In this document: positions 31,476-39,057 of the stretch, in pieces
How positions within the stretch are numbered: position 1 is the first letter of the stretch
Layout of the letters: the number at the start of each line of letters is the position of its first letter
DNA from: Bacteroidales bacterium
GTDB lineage: Bacteria > Bacteroidota > Bacteroidia > Bacteroidales > UBA12077
Direction: 5' to 3'
NCBI GenBank assembly: GCA_030611105.1
Contig: JAUWQL010000015.1
Span: 1 to 41,412, forward strand
DNA: 41,412 bases
Made by a program: the position numbers and the translations under genes
The notes under the pieces: generated by a model
What the model was told of the DNA's origin: nothing
Database searches by the model: none
What the model saw: only the letters and a program-made list of their open reading frames with translations

Positions 31476-31521
31476 TCCCGTCCCGTCCCGAAAGTTTTCG
31501 GGATATCGGGAGCTATCGGGA
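31476..31521. repeat. Composite palindromic repeat between oxidoreductase subunit genes
   Basis: Three TCCCG units (31476-31490), the near-palindrome TCCCGAAAGTTTTCGGGA (31486-31503), then TATCGGGAGCTATCGGGA (31504-31521). The whole can fold as nested hairpins. It lies inside the operon, so it could adjust the level of the gamma subunit. Confidence 0.7.
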
Positions 31522-31549
31522 CTAATTTTAAATTAAAAAATTAAGAAAA

Positions 31550-32104
31550 ATGACTGAAGAAATAATTATAGCCGGATTTGGTGGACAGGGTGTTCTTTCT
31601 ATGGGTAAAATTATGTGTTACTCAGGTATTGTTCAAGGACAAGAAGTAACATGGATGCCTTCATACGGACCAGAAATGAGAGGTGGTACTGCTAACGTTA
31701 CAGTTATTATTAGTGACGATAGAATCAGTTCTCCAATCATAAATGAATTCGATACTGCTATTATTCTTAACCAGCAATCAATGGATAAATTTGAAAGTAT
31801 GGTTAAGCCCGGTGGTACATTAATATACGATGGTAATGGTATTACTCGTCATCCTGAGAGAAAAGATATCAATATTTATCGTGTTGCTGCTGCTGCCGAA
31901 GCTGCAAAAATGGAAAGCACAAAAACTTTTAACATGATTATTTTAGGCGGATTCTTGAAAATTAAACCTATAGTTAAAATGGAAAACGTGATTGCCGGAT
32001 TGAAGAAATCACTACCTGAACGTTATCATCACATGATTCCTGTTAACGAAAAGGCTGTGAAAAGAGGTACTGAAATTGTTGAAGAAGTTCAGATATTGAA
32101 CTAA
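31550..32104 (+). CDS. 2-oxoacid:ferredoxin oxidoreductase, gamma subunit
   Basis: 184 residues. Starts IIIAGFGGQGVLSMGKIMCYSG and continues MPSYGPEMRGGTANVTVIIS, the signature of the gamma (catalytic domain III) subunit. Last of the four-subunit operon; an intrinsic terminator follows 26 bp after the stop. The 86-bp gap before it holds the composite palindrome. Confidence 0.9.
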   Translation: MTEEIIIAGFGGQGVLSMGKIMCYSGIVQGQEVTWMPSYGPEMRGGTANVTVIISDDRISSPIINEFDTAIILNQQSMDKFESMVKPGGTLIYDGNGITRHPERKDINIYRVAAAAEAAKMESTKTFNMIILGGFLKIKPIVKMENVIAGLKKSLPERYHHMIPVNEKAVKRGTEIVEEVQILN

Positions 32105-32129
32105 GAAATATTTAATATACATAAGTGTA

Positions 32130-32166
32130 AACATCCGAAGTTTTTTTAACTTCGGATGTTTTTTTA
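32130..32166 (+). terminator. Terminator of the oxidoreductase operon
   Basis: Perfect 13-bp arms (AACATCCGAAGTT at 32130-32142, complement at 32148-32160) and a seven-T tail. Confidence 0.93.
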
Positions 32167-32177
32167 TAATATGATAG

Positions 32178-32205
32178 GTAGATTCAGGACATGTCCTGAA
32201 TCTAC
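32178..32205. repeat. 28-bp palindromic intergenic repeat, copy 2
   Basis: Perfect palindrome with arms GTAGATTCAGGACA and its complement; 24 of 28 positions match 12237-12264. It lies 12 bp beyond an already strong terminator, so termination is not its obvious purpose. Confidence 0.75.
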
Positions 32206-32264
32206 TTTTTAATTATTGTAATTTGTAACTATAAGTTAAAGATGTGTTTTAAAAACCAATATTA

Positions 32265-32314
32265 TATTTTTGTATAATTGCAAAATGTTACATATAATTG
32301 TAATATGATTACAA
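32265..32314 (+). promoter_or_regulatory. Promoter and probable autoregulatory operators of the Lrp-type gene
   Basis: The -7 element TATTTTTG (32265-32272) is followed by two overlapping dyads, TTACA-TATAAT-TGTAA (32288-32303) and TTGTAAT-ATG-ATTACAA (32298-32314), directly before the start codon at 32328. This is the expected place for Lrp autoregulation. Confidence 0.55.
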
Positions 32315-32327
32315 ATTGTTACTTATC

Positions 32328-32789
32328 ATGAATCAAAAAGTACAAATTGATGCAACAGACAGAAAAATTTTATCATATCTGTTAAAAAATGCCCGCACTC
32401 CCTTTCTTGAGATTGCAAGATCGTGCGGAATATCGGGAGCAGCAATTCACCAACGTATACGTAAACTCGAAAATGCCGGAATAATTAGCGGGTCGAAGTT
32501 TATTGTAAAACCAAAAGCTGTAGGTTTTGATATTTGTGCTTTTGTAGGGATATTACTTGATAAAGCACACATCTATAATAATGTTATTAAGGAAATAGAG
32601 AAAATCCCCGAAATAGTTGAGTGCCATTTTACCACAGGTACCTGGGCCTTACTATTAAAAATTTATTGTGTAGATAATCAGCATTTAATGAATGTTTTAG
32701 TAAATACAATCCAAAATATTCCCGGCGTTGCTCGTACTGAAACATTTATCTCCCTTGAACAGACTATTGATAGAGAGTTTAGTATTTAA
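32328..32789 (+). CDS. Lrp/AsnC-family transcription regulator
   Basis: 153 residues from the ATG at 32328; a TTG at 32316 would add four residues and overlap the dyad region. N-terminal helix-turn-helix (DATDRKILSYLLKNARTPFLE, ISGAAIHQRIRKLENAGII) and a C-terminal RAM ligand domain (VGFDICAFVGILL, VVECHFTTGTWALLLKIYC-like, IPGVARTETFISLEQTI). The family senses amino acids and acts as dimers to octamers. It follows the oxidoreductase operon; dyads similar to those in its own promoter stand before the acyl-CoA ligase, so it probably controls these amino-acid fermentation genes. Confidence 0.9.
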   Translation: MNQKVQIDATDRKILSYLLKNARTPFLEIARSCGISGAAIHQRIRKLENAGIISGSKFIVKPKAVGFDICAFVGILLDKAHIYNNVIKEIEKIPEIVECHFTTGTWALLLKIYCVDNQHLMNVLVNTIQNIPGVARTETFISLEQTIDREFSI

Positions 32790-32866
32790 AACTGTTTGTA
32801 AGTAATAGTAAATTTAAGTTCTGCGTTTTGTAAACATAATTTGTTAAAAACGTATTAATTATACTC

Positions 32867-32896
32867 TTGCTTAGTTTTAATCAATGTTTATATTTG
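32867..32896 (+). promoter_or_regulatory. Promoter of the small RNA
   Basis: TTG (32867-32869), 19-nt gap and TATATTTG (32889-32896) give an ideal Bacteroidota promoter, the best in this window. Expected start near 32903. Confidence 0.75.
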
Positions 32897-32902
32897 CATC
32901 CC

Positions 32903-33002
32903 ATAAGAAGTTTAAAGAAAGAGTCGCCACGCAGGGTACTCTGGTATGTGGATGAGAGTTCCACCGGCTTATAAGGCCCGGGAAAGTCCCGGGCTTCTTT
33001 TT
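32903..33002 (+). ncRNA. Unassigned small RNA of about 100 nt
   Basis: A promoter and a strong terminator bound a G+C-richer stretch in an AT-rich gap with no start codon and useful frame. Likely stems: AGAGT/ACTCT (32930-32942 area), GTGGA-TGAGAGT-TCCAC (32948-32964), then the terminator stem GCCCGGGA/TCCCGGGC. No gene follows on this strand, as the next gene ends from the other side at 33064, so a riboswitch is unlikely and a trans-acting or 6S-like RNA is possible. It lacks the GGAAG/AGCAG core of SRP RNA. I do not recognise a known family. Confidence 0.65.
32976..33002 (+). terminator. Terminator of the small RNA
   Basis: Eight-bp G+C-rich arms (GCCCGGGA at 32976-32983, complement at 32987-32994), AAG loop, then TTCTTTTT. 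Confidence 0.9.
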
Positions 33003-33063
33003 ATACCAATTCTTCTTCAAAAACCCGATTTAATTGGAACTACATTTTGAATAATAAACAGTA

Positions 33064-34173
33064 TTATATGATATTTCCTGACAAATGATCAATTATCTCA
33101 TCTTCAGTTGACAGATATTTTTTCATTAAATTGGCAGTCATGCATGAGTGAACAGGTATAATCCCAACTAAATCACCAATATTTATTTTATTGAATAATT
33201 CATCAGAAACTTGTAAGGTTCCATGTTCTTGAGATAATTTTATTAGATAGTAATCCTTGTCTGGTTTTTTCCACCCCTGATTATTTAATAGAACTAATTT
33301 ACCATAAACTTTATCATCTCCTACTTCCATAAATTCTTTTGAAAAATGAACGCCTCCTCCTTGAATAATAATCTCCTTCCTCTCAGAGTGTTTAGCAACT
33401 ACAGGACATGCCATAACTGTTGCTATCTGCTCAATGCTGCACGAACCTAATTCATATTGCATAAGATCGTAAAAAACAAAGTTACCAGGGCGAATTTCGT
33501 CTATTCCGGGAAAGTCATCAGCTAAACTACATGATGGAGTATCGCCAATTGACATAATTAAATCAGGAAATTTTTCGATATATTGTTTTTTTAAAAGAGA
33601 TAATTTATATAAGGAATCATTATGGATATCAATTATTTCATTAGTGCTTTTTGCTTTATAAGTATTTCCCGAGTGTGACAAAAAACCTTTAAAATCCAGT
33701 TTGTCAGATACTGATGCTAGTTTCAGAATTTTGTCAATCGTAAGAAAAATGTCAAATGAAACACCTGTTCTGTGATATCCCGTATCAATCTTAATAAAGA
33801 ACCCAACATCATATTTTAATTCTTTATTTAAAAACTCAATGGATTCGATATTTTCAAGCGTAAGATTTAATTGTATTTCTTCGGCCAATGAATTAATCGT
33901 TTCAATTTCACGAATATTTACCGGGAAGGCAACAGTAATATTTTTCCAGTCATCATTGGCAAAATACCCTGCCATTCGTAATGAGGAAACAGTAATTTTA
34001 TTTATACCAAACTGTTTAAACCATTTTCCGATTATTCGAGACTGATGTGTTTTAAAATGTGGCCTGAAAATTAAATTGTGTTTTTTGGCTTTCTCTGCCA
34101 TTAAACGAATATTATTCAGGCATTTATTTTTATCCAGAATTAAACTTGGAGATACTATATTATCAATATTCAT
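33064..34173 (-). CDS. D-threonine aldolase/D-serine dehydratase-like PLP enzyme
   Basis: 369 residues of the fold-type III (alanine-racemase-like) group. The PLP Lys41 lies in RPHFKTHQS. The C-terminal metal site typical of D-threonine aldolase and D-serine dehydratase is His342 and Cys344 in PVHSCMTANL. It should cleave or deaminate D-3-hydroxyamino acids, giving glycine plus aldehyde, or pyruvate plus ammonia. Which of the two cannot be read. It stands alone, converges on the small RNA, and has a perfect 20-bp dyad over its promoter. Confidence 0.85.
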   Translation of the reverse strand: MNIDNIVSPSLILDKNKCLNNIRLMAEKAKKHNLIFRPHFKTHQSRIIGKWFKQFGINKITVSSLRMAGYFANDDWKNITVAFPVNIREIETINSLAEEIQLNLTLENIESIEFLNKELKYDVGFFIKIDTGYHRTGVSFDIFLTIDKILKLASVSDKLDFKGFLSHSGNTYKAKSTNEIIDIHNDSLYKLSLLKKQYIEKFPDLIMSIGDTPSCSLADDFPGIDEIRPGNFVFYDLMQYELGSCSIEQIATVMACPVVAKHSERKEIIIQGGGVHFSKEFMEVGDDKVYGKLVLLNNQGWKKPDKDYYLIKLSQEHGTLQVSDELFNKINIGDLVGIIPVHSCMTANLMKKYLSTEDEIIDHLSGNII

Positions 34174-34177
34174 AGTC

Positions 34178-34203
34178 TGTGTAAAATAATTTACACAAAG
34201 ATA
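34178..34203 (-). promoter_or_regulatory. Promoter with 20-bp operator-like dyad
   Basis: TGTGTAAA-ATAA-TTTACACA (34178-34197) is a perfect 8-4-8 dyad. On the minus strand the -7 element TATCTTTG (34196-34203) runs into it, so the dyad covers the transcript start, 5 bp from the start codon. Binding there would block transcription. Confidence 0.6.
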
Positions 34204-34207
34204 TTAA

Positions 34208-34309
34208 TTAATAAGGAATACCTTTCTTTCGGGCTGATTTTAATGCTTCGACATACCTAAATTCATCCGGAAAACGTTTAGCACGATTCGGGGTAAAGAG
34301 TGAGAGACG
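34208..34309 (-). pseudogene. 33-codon gene-tail relic
   Basis: Open frame reading SLFTPNRAKRFPDEFRYVEA then LKSARKKGIPY and stop. It begins after an in-frame TAA and has no start codon. The composition is protein-like. Family not recognised. Confidence 0.25.
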
Positions 34310-34316
34310 TTATAAT

Positions 34317-34346
34317 TCACAAGGGATAATTCCTTGTGAGTTTTTT
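34317..34346 (+). terminator. Plus-strand terminator without an obvious gene
   Basis: TCACAAGG (34317-34324) and its complement (34332-34339) with a GATAATT-type loop and six T. The T run is only on the plus strand, yet all genes here are on the minus strand. Confidence 0.55.
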
Positions 34347-34349
34347 AAA

Positions 34350-35387
34350 TCATTTCAAGTCGTTTTGCTTTTTTTCCCAAACTTTTTTGGCGAGTTCCTG
34401 CATATCTTCTACACTATCGGACTCGTCCATTATTTCTGTTCCTAACAGTGTTTCTATAATATCTTCCATGGTAACAATTCCAACCATTTCGCCATATTCG
34501 CCTACAACCATTGCAATATGTTCTTTCCCTTCAATTAATTTATAGAAAAACCTGATTATAGGCATTTGCTCATTAACAACTTTAATTTCGCGTCGTAAAC
34601 TAAGAAGTTTATTGTTTTGCTTTTTATCAATCATGTATTGCAGGATATCATCTTTAAGAACATAGCCTGTTATATTTTCAATATCTTTTTGAAAAACCGG
34701 AATCCTCGAAAATATAATTTTATCATTCTTTTCTATAAATTCTTTAACAGTAATATTCTCTTCTACCGCAAACACAACTGTTCTAGGTGTTAATATGCTT
34801 TTCACTTCAATTTTGTTAAATACCATAAGGTTTAAAAGAATTTTTGATTCTTCTTTTTTAAAAATACCTTCTTTTACACTAATTTCCGCCATTGCATGAA
34901 ATTCCGACCTGCTTAAAATATCTTGTGTTTGATCTTTCTTAAGCGATTTAGTAATAAATTTAGCAAATGCAATTATTGGATAAAAAGGAGAGTAGATCAT
35001 ACCTTTTAAAAAGTATGGTATCACGGGAGCCAGATTTCTCCAATAATTGACACCCAGGGTTTTAGGAATTATTTCAGCGAATATCAGAATTGATATGGTT
35101 AATACTCCTGATGTTATAGAAAGATATTCGTTACCCCACAATTTTTGAGCCTGAACACCAACACCAACAGCTCCAACTGTATTAGCAAATGTATTAATTG
35201 TAAGTATTGCAGCTAAAGGAGTATCAATTTTTTCTTTAAATTTTTGTAATGATTTAGCAAAAGCTTTCCCCTCATTTACTTTACCGGCCAGAAAGGTTGG
35301 AGTTATACTTAAAAGCGAGGCTTCAAGTATAGAACATATGAAAGATATTATAACTGCAGTTAAAAAATATAAAATTAACAATCCCAT
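34350..35387 (-). CDS. CNNM/DUF21 membrane protein with CBS domains
   Basis: 345 residues. Residues 1-165 form the DUF21/CNNM transmembrane domain (LLSITPTFLAGKVNEG, FANTVGAVGVGVQAQ, FAEIIPKTLG). Residues 195-335 form a CBS pair (ILTPRTVVFAVEENITVKEFIE, GYVLKDDILQYM, GEYGEMVGIVTMEDIIETLLG). The family includes magnesium exporters and, in Bacteroidota, the gliding-associated GldE. The extra CorC/HlyC domain is missing, so this is the short form. It starts 22 bp after nadD and probably belongs to the yicC-gmk-nadD transcript. Confidence 0.87.
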   Translation of the reverse strand: MGLLILYFLTAVIISFICSILEASLLSITPTFLAGKVNEGKAFAKSLQKFKEKIDTPLAAILTINTFANTVGAVGVGVQAQKLWGNEYLSITSGVLTISILIFAEIIPKTLGVNYWRNLAPVIPYFLKGMIYSPFYPIIAFAKFITKSLKKDQTQDILSRSEFHAMAEISVKEGIFKKEESKILLNLMVFNKIEVKSILTPRTVVFAVEENITVKEFIEKNDKIIFSRIPVFQKDIENITGYVLKDDILQYMIDKKQNNKLLSLRREIKVVNEQMPIIRFFYKLIEGKEHIAMVVGEYGEMVGIVTMEDIIETLLGTEIMDESDSVEDMQELAKKVWEKKQNDLK

Positions 35388-35409
35388 TTATTAATATTTT
35401 TAGTTAAAT

Positions 35410-35985
35410 TTAATTTCTGTATAAATTCATTTTTTCAATGTACTTGTAAACTTCTTCAGGAAGAAAGTATCTCATGTCTTTGTTGTTTCTAATCGATTCC
35501 CGAATAAAACTGGAAGAGATTTCAATTAACGGAGCTTTAATCAGGCTTAAACTTTTATGGTCTTCGTATTCGCCAAGTTCATAACCGGGTCGTGGATAAA
35601 CATAAAGCTTATATTGTTTTAAAATTTGCTCATAATTTTTCCATTTATGGAATGATTGAAAATTATCTGTCCCAACTATCAGGACAAAATCATGTTTTGG
35701 GTTTCTTTCAGACAAATAAGTTAAAGTATCAATAGTATAGGATGGTTTTGGAAGACTAAACTCAATATCTGTGGGTTTAATTTTATAATCATCTTTTAAG
35801 GCAAGTTCAACCATCTTTAACCTGTCATATTCATTCAATAATGTTTTTTTCTTTTTTAAAGGATTCTGAGGACTTAAAACGAACCATATTTCATCTAAAT
35901 CACTGTACTCGACCATATAATTTGCAATAGCCAAATGACCAATATGAATTGGATTAAACGAACCAAAAAATAATCCTATTTTCAT
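35410..35985 (-). CDS. nadD: Nicotinate-nucleotide adenylyltransferase
   Basis: 191 residues, the usual NadD length. The nucleotidyltransferase motif is GSFNPIHIGH (8-17), followed by the C-terminal SSSFIRESIR. It joins nicotinate mononucleotide with ATP in NAD synthesis. Third in the order yicC-gmk-nadD, an arrangement common in Bacteroidota; a 105-bp gap, with a short CAGCCA/TGGCTG dyad, separates it from gmk. Confidence 0.95.
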   Translation of the reverse strand: MKIGLFFGSFNPIHIGHLAIANYMVEYSDLDEIWFVLSPQNPLKKKKTLLNEYDRLKMVELALKDDYKIKPTDIEFSLPKPSYTIDTLTYLSERNPKHDFVLIVGTDNFQSFHKWKNYEQILKQYKLYVYPRPGYELGEYEDHKSLSLIKAPLIEISSSFIRESIRNNKDMRYFLPEEVYKYIEKMNLYRN

Positions 35986-36090
35986 CTGTTTAAAATTTGT
36001 GCTTAAGGTTGATATTGTGCCACTGAATTTTAATCATGCTCTTGTGTGTCTCGGTTATTATATCAGCCATTGGCTGTTTTCATTTCTTTA

Positions 36091-36654
36091 TTACTTAATA
36101 AAGTTAGTTACAACTTTTTCTGATTCCATTATTGCATTGTCCAGATTATCATTTACAATAATTATATCAAACTTTTCTGCATAGCTTAGTTCTTCCTTAG
36201 CCTTATTTATTCTTGTTTCAATATCTTCTATACTATCCGTTGATCGCAGAATAAGTCTTTTTTCGAGTTCTTCGATACTTGGCGGCATTATAAATATGGA
36301 TAATGCTTTATTCGGATATTTTTTCTTAATGCTTAAACCTCCGACAACATCAACATCAAATATTACATGTTTACCTTGATTCCAGATTCTTTCCAACTCA
36401 TTTTTTAACGTACCATAAAAACGATTCTCGTAAACCTCTTCCCATTCAACAAATTCATCCTTATCTATTTTTTCTTTGAAATCATCTGCTGAAATAAAAT
36501 AGTAATCTTTTCCATCAGTTTCGTTTTTTCTTTTAGGACGACTAGTGGCTGATATAGAGAATTCAATATCTAAGTCTTTTTCTAAAAGAGTTCTTACTAT
36601 TGTAGTTTTGCCCGATCCTGAGGGTGCTGAAAATATAAATAGTTTGCCTTCCAT
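36091..36654 (-). CDS. gmk: Guanylate kinase
   Basis: 187 residues. P-loop SAPSGSGKTT (9-18), GMP-binding SATSRPKRKNETDGKDYYFIS and the lid region RLILRSTDSIEDIETRI are all present. It phosphorylates GMP to GDP. Length is normal. It starts 7 bp after yicC ends, so the two are co-transcribed. Confidence 0.97.
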   Translation of the reverse strand: MEGKLFIFSAPSGSGKTTIVRTLLEKDLDIEFSISATSRPKRKNETDGKDYYFISADDFKEKIDKDEFVEWEEVYENRFYGTLKNELERIWNQGKHVIFDVDVVGGLSIKKKYPNKALSIFIMPPSIEELEKRLILRSTDSIEDIETRINKAKEELSYAEKFDIIIVNDNLDNAIMESEKVVTNFIK

Positions 36655-36661
36655 TTTAAAA

Positions 36662-37537
36662 CTATAGAATATTTAGCATTTGTTCTTTTATTTTTTCTAA
36701 TTCATCCTTCATCAAAACAACCCGTTTTTGTATATCAGAATCGTTTGCTTTTGAACCAATCGTATTAATTTCTCTACCTATTTCCTGACTTATAAAACCT
36801 AACTTTTTACCATTGGATTCAGATTCATCAAGCATCTCAATGAAATAATTACAATGATTTGTCAGCCTTACCTTTTCTTCTGTAATATCCAATTTTTCAA
36901 GATAATAAATCAATTCCTGCTCAAACCTGTTTTTGTCATAATCTTGTTCGTCCACATTTTTATTAAGACTAACTTTTAATTTTTCCTTTATTTTCTCAGT
37001 TCGTGCTATTTCAAAAGGAGTGATTTCGTTCTTTTTATCATTTATTATTTTAATTCTTTGTTCAATATCTTTTTTAAGATATTTACCTTCCTGTATTCTG
37101 AATTCATCAAGTTGATCTAATGCATCTATTACTGTTTGTCTTATAATCCCCCAATCGTTTTCGTCAATTTTATCACGCTCAGTATTTAACGTATCTGGTA
37201 ACCTGATTGCTATTTGTAAAAGTTGTTCTGATGTTTCAAGATTCAGATCGTCAGCAACTGATTTTAATTGATCAATATAATTTTTAACTACCCCTGAATT
37301 TATTGTTGTTGCTTTGTTATCATCAGTTATTTCGTAATAAAGTACAAATTCTATTTTTCCTCGTTGTAATTTTTTTGATATGATATTTCGAATTTCAAGC
37401 TCTTTTTCGCGATACATTCCCGGTATCTTAGCATATATATCCAGGTTTTTGCTATTTAGTGATTTAATTTCTATAATAACTTTTCTGTCTTTTAATTCAC
37501 ATTCGGCTTTTCCGAAACCGGTCATTGATTTTATCAT
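36662..37537 (-). CDS. yicC: YicC-family endoribonuclease
   Basis: 291 residues. N-terminal MIKSMTGFGKAECE and C-terminal RFEQELIYYLEKLDITEEKVRL with SNGKKLGFISQEIGREINTIGSKAND are the marks of the YicC/YloC family, shown in E. coli to be an RNase. Linkage to gmk is found widely across bacteria. The gene has a clear -7 element upstream and leads the operon. Confidence 0.95.
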   Translation of the reverse strand: MIKSMTGFGKAECELKDRKVIIEIKSLNSKNLDIYAKIPGMYREKELEIRNIISKKLQRGKIEFVLYYEITDDNKATTINSGVVKNYIDQLKSVADDLNLETSEQLLQIAIRLPDTLNTERDKIDENDWGIIRQTVIDALDQLDEFRIQEGKYLKKDIEQRIKIINDKKNEITPFEIARTEKIKEKLKVSLNKNVDEQDYDKNRFEQELIYYLEKLDITEEKVRLTNHCNYFIEMLDESESNGKKLGFISQEIGREINTIGSKANDSDIQKRVVLMKDELEKIKEQMLNIL

Positions 37538-37569
37538 AGTGTTCTTTTCAAATGATTGTATTTATTGGG

Positions 37570-37577
37570 CAAAGGTA
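37570..37577 (-). promoter_or_regulatory. -7 element of the yicC-gmk-nadD operon
   Basis: TACCTTTG on the minus strand fits TAnnTTTG; leader of about 25 nt. Confidence 0.55.
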
Positions 37578-37599
37578 ATAAATTAGTTATATAGTTTGA

Positions 37600-37641
37600 A
37601 GTTCTGTGTTTAGAGTTTAAAAAAACTCAAAACTCTGAACT
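37600..37641. repeat. Intergenic hairpin repeat after the MATE gene
   Basis: Eighteen-nt arms pairing at 15 positions (AGTTCTGTGTTTAGAGTT and AACTCAAAACTCTGAACT) around TAAAAA. It may end the MATE transcript. The AACTCAAAACTCTGAACT wording resembles low-complexity intergenic repeats of this phylum. Confidence 0.55.
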
Positions 37642-37646
37642 CAAAA

Positions 37647-38999
37647 CTAAACTATGACTTTCTTTTTCCAGTTTCCGGTTAAATAATAAATGAATGAAAG
37701 AATAAAACCAACAAACCATCCGATTGGCATTGCCCACCATATACCAACTTCTCCAAATTCGCGCGAAAGCAACCATGCACTTGGAATTCGTATTATCCAG
37801 AGCGCTATTAAAGATATAAACATAGGAATAAGTGTATCGCCGGCACCTCGCATAACACCGGAGATTGAAAACATTGCCGAAAATATAACATAAAACGCTC
37901 CAACAATCATCAAATATTCTTTCCCAATTCTTATTACTTCGGTATCGTTTGTAAATAGGTTCATTAAAAATCCACTTCCCAACAGAACAAACGCTGATAC
38001 TGTTATTGAAATTAATGATGACATTTTTAGGGTAGATATAAATCCGGATTTTATCCTTTCAATTTTTTTCGCACCTATATTCTGGCCAACAAATGTACTA
38101 AGTGCTGCAGCAAAATTCATTGCAGGGAGTGAAGCTAATGAACTTATTCTCATTACAACTGAGTATGCAGCAATAACATTCGTTCCAAATGTGTTAACAA
38201 TACTAATTAGTGCTGTCATACCCACTGCAACAAAAGTTTGTTGTATGCCTGTTGGTAACCCAATACGAATACTTTTCTTAAAAATATCTTTATCAAAAAC
38301 CAGTTTGGTAAATGAAAATCGAATAATTTTATGATTTCTGTTTAGATAAATTATTGCAGTTAAAAATGCACCTCCTTGTGCTATAACCGATGCTATTGCC
38401 ACGCCAGCAATTCCCCATTTAAAGACTAAAACAAAAAGTAAATCGAGGCCGATATTAATAATCGTAGAAATTATTAGAAAGTATAATGGTGTTTTAGAAT
38501 CCCCTAGTCCGCGTAAAACAGCGCTGGTTCCATTAAATCCAAATGAAACAATTACTCCGCCAATAAAAATATTAAAGTAAGTTTTTGCCTGTGGTATTAT
38601 TTCTTCAGGCAATCTCAGCATTCTAAAAATATCTTCACTGAAGATTATACCGACAATACTAATTACAATAGAGGCAAAAAATAAAAAGATAAAAAGGGTA
38701 TCTATTGTTCTTTTAACTTTTTCTATATCTTTTGCACCAAAATATTGGGAGATAACAATTGTACTTCCGGAAACAATACCAATAATTAAGGAAAGAAATG
38801 CAAAGATGATAGGGAATGACGCTCCAACAGCGGCAAGGGCCTCTTTGCCGATAAAATTGCCTACAATAATGCTATCAACAATATTATAAAGTTGTTGGAA
38901 AACATTTCCAAGTAACATTGGGAGAGCAAATTTCAGAATAAGGGAACCTTCTTTTCCTGTTGTTAAATCTTTCATCCGGGGATTTTGAAACCTTTGCAA
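37647..38999 (-). CDS. MATE-family efflux transporter
   Basis: 450 residues with 12 predicted membrane segments in two similar halves: N-half FALPMLLGNVFQQLYNIVDSIIVG, and C-half IRIGLPTGIQQTFVAVGMTALISIVN. The repeated stretch VLRGLGDSKTPLYFLIIS / VMRGAGDTLIPMFISLIA is characteristic. It exports drugs or metabolites using sodium or protons. The substrate is unknown. The gene stands alone. Confidence 0.92.
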   Translation of the reverse strand: MQRFQNPRMKDLTTGKEGSLILKFALPMLLGNVFQQLYNIVDSIIVGNFIGKEALAAVGASFPIIFAFLSLIIGIVSGSTIVISQYFGAKDIEKVKRTIDTLFIFLFFASIVISIVGIIFSEDIFRMLRLPEEIIPQAKTYFNIFIGGVIVSFGFNGTSAVLRGLGDSKTPLYFLIISTIINIGLDLLFVLVFKWGIAGVAIASVIAQGGAFLTAIIYLNRNHKIIRFSFTKLVFDKDIFKKSIRIGLPTGIQQTFVAVGMTALISIVNTFGTNVIAAYSVVMRISSLASLPAMNFAAALSTFVGQNIGAKKIERIKSGFISTLKMSSLISITVSAFVLLGSGFLMNLFTNDTEVIRIGKEYLMIVGAFYVIFSAMFSISGVMRGAGDTLIPMFISLIALWIIRIPSAWLLSREFGEVGIWWAMPIGWFVGFILSFIYYLTGNWKKKVIV

Positions 39000-39057
39000 A
39001 ACTGACTAAATATATTTTATTATCAAAATTTGTAAATGGCTATAGTTTAAAAGTGTC

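Noticed and set aside
32903-33002. Signal-recognition-particle (4.5S) RNA
   Set aside because: Similar size, but the conserved GGAAG and AGCAG loop sequences are absent.
34204-34346. tRNA gene in the gap beside the aldolase-like gene
   Set aside because: No cloverleaf, T-loop or acceptor stem could be drawn.
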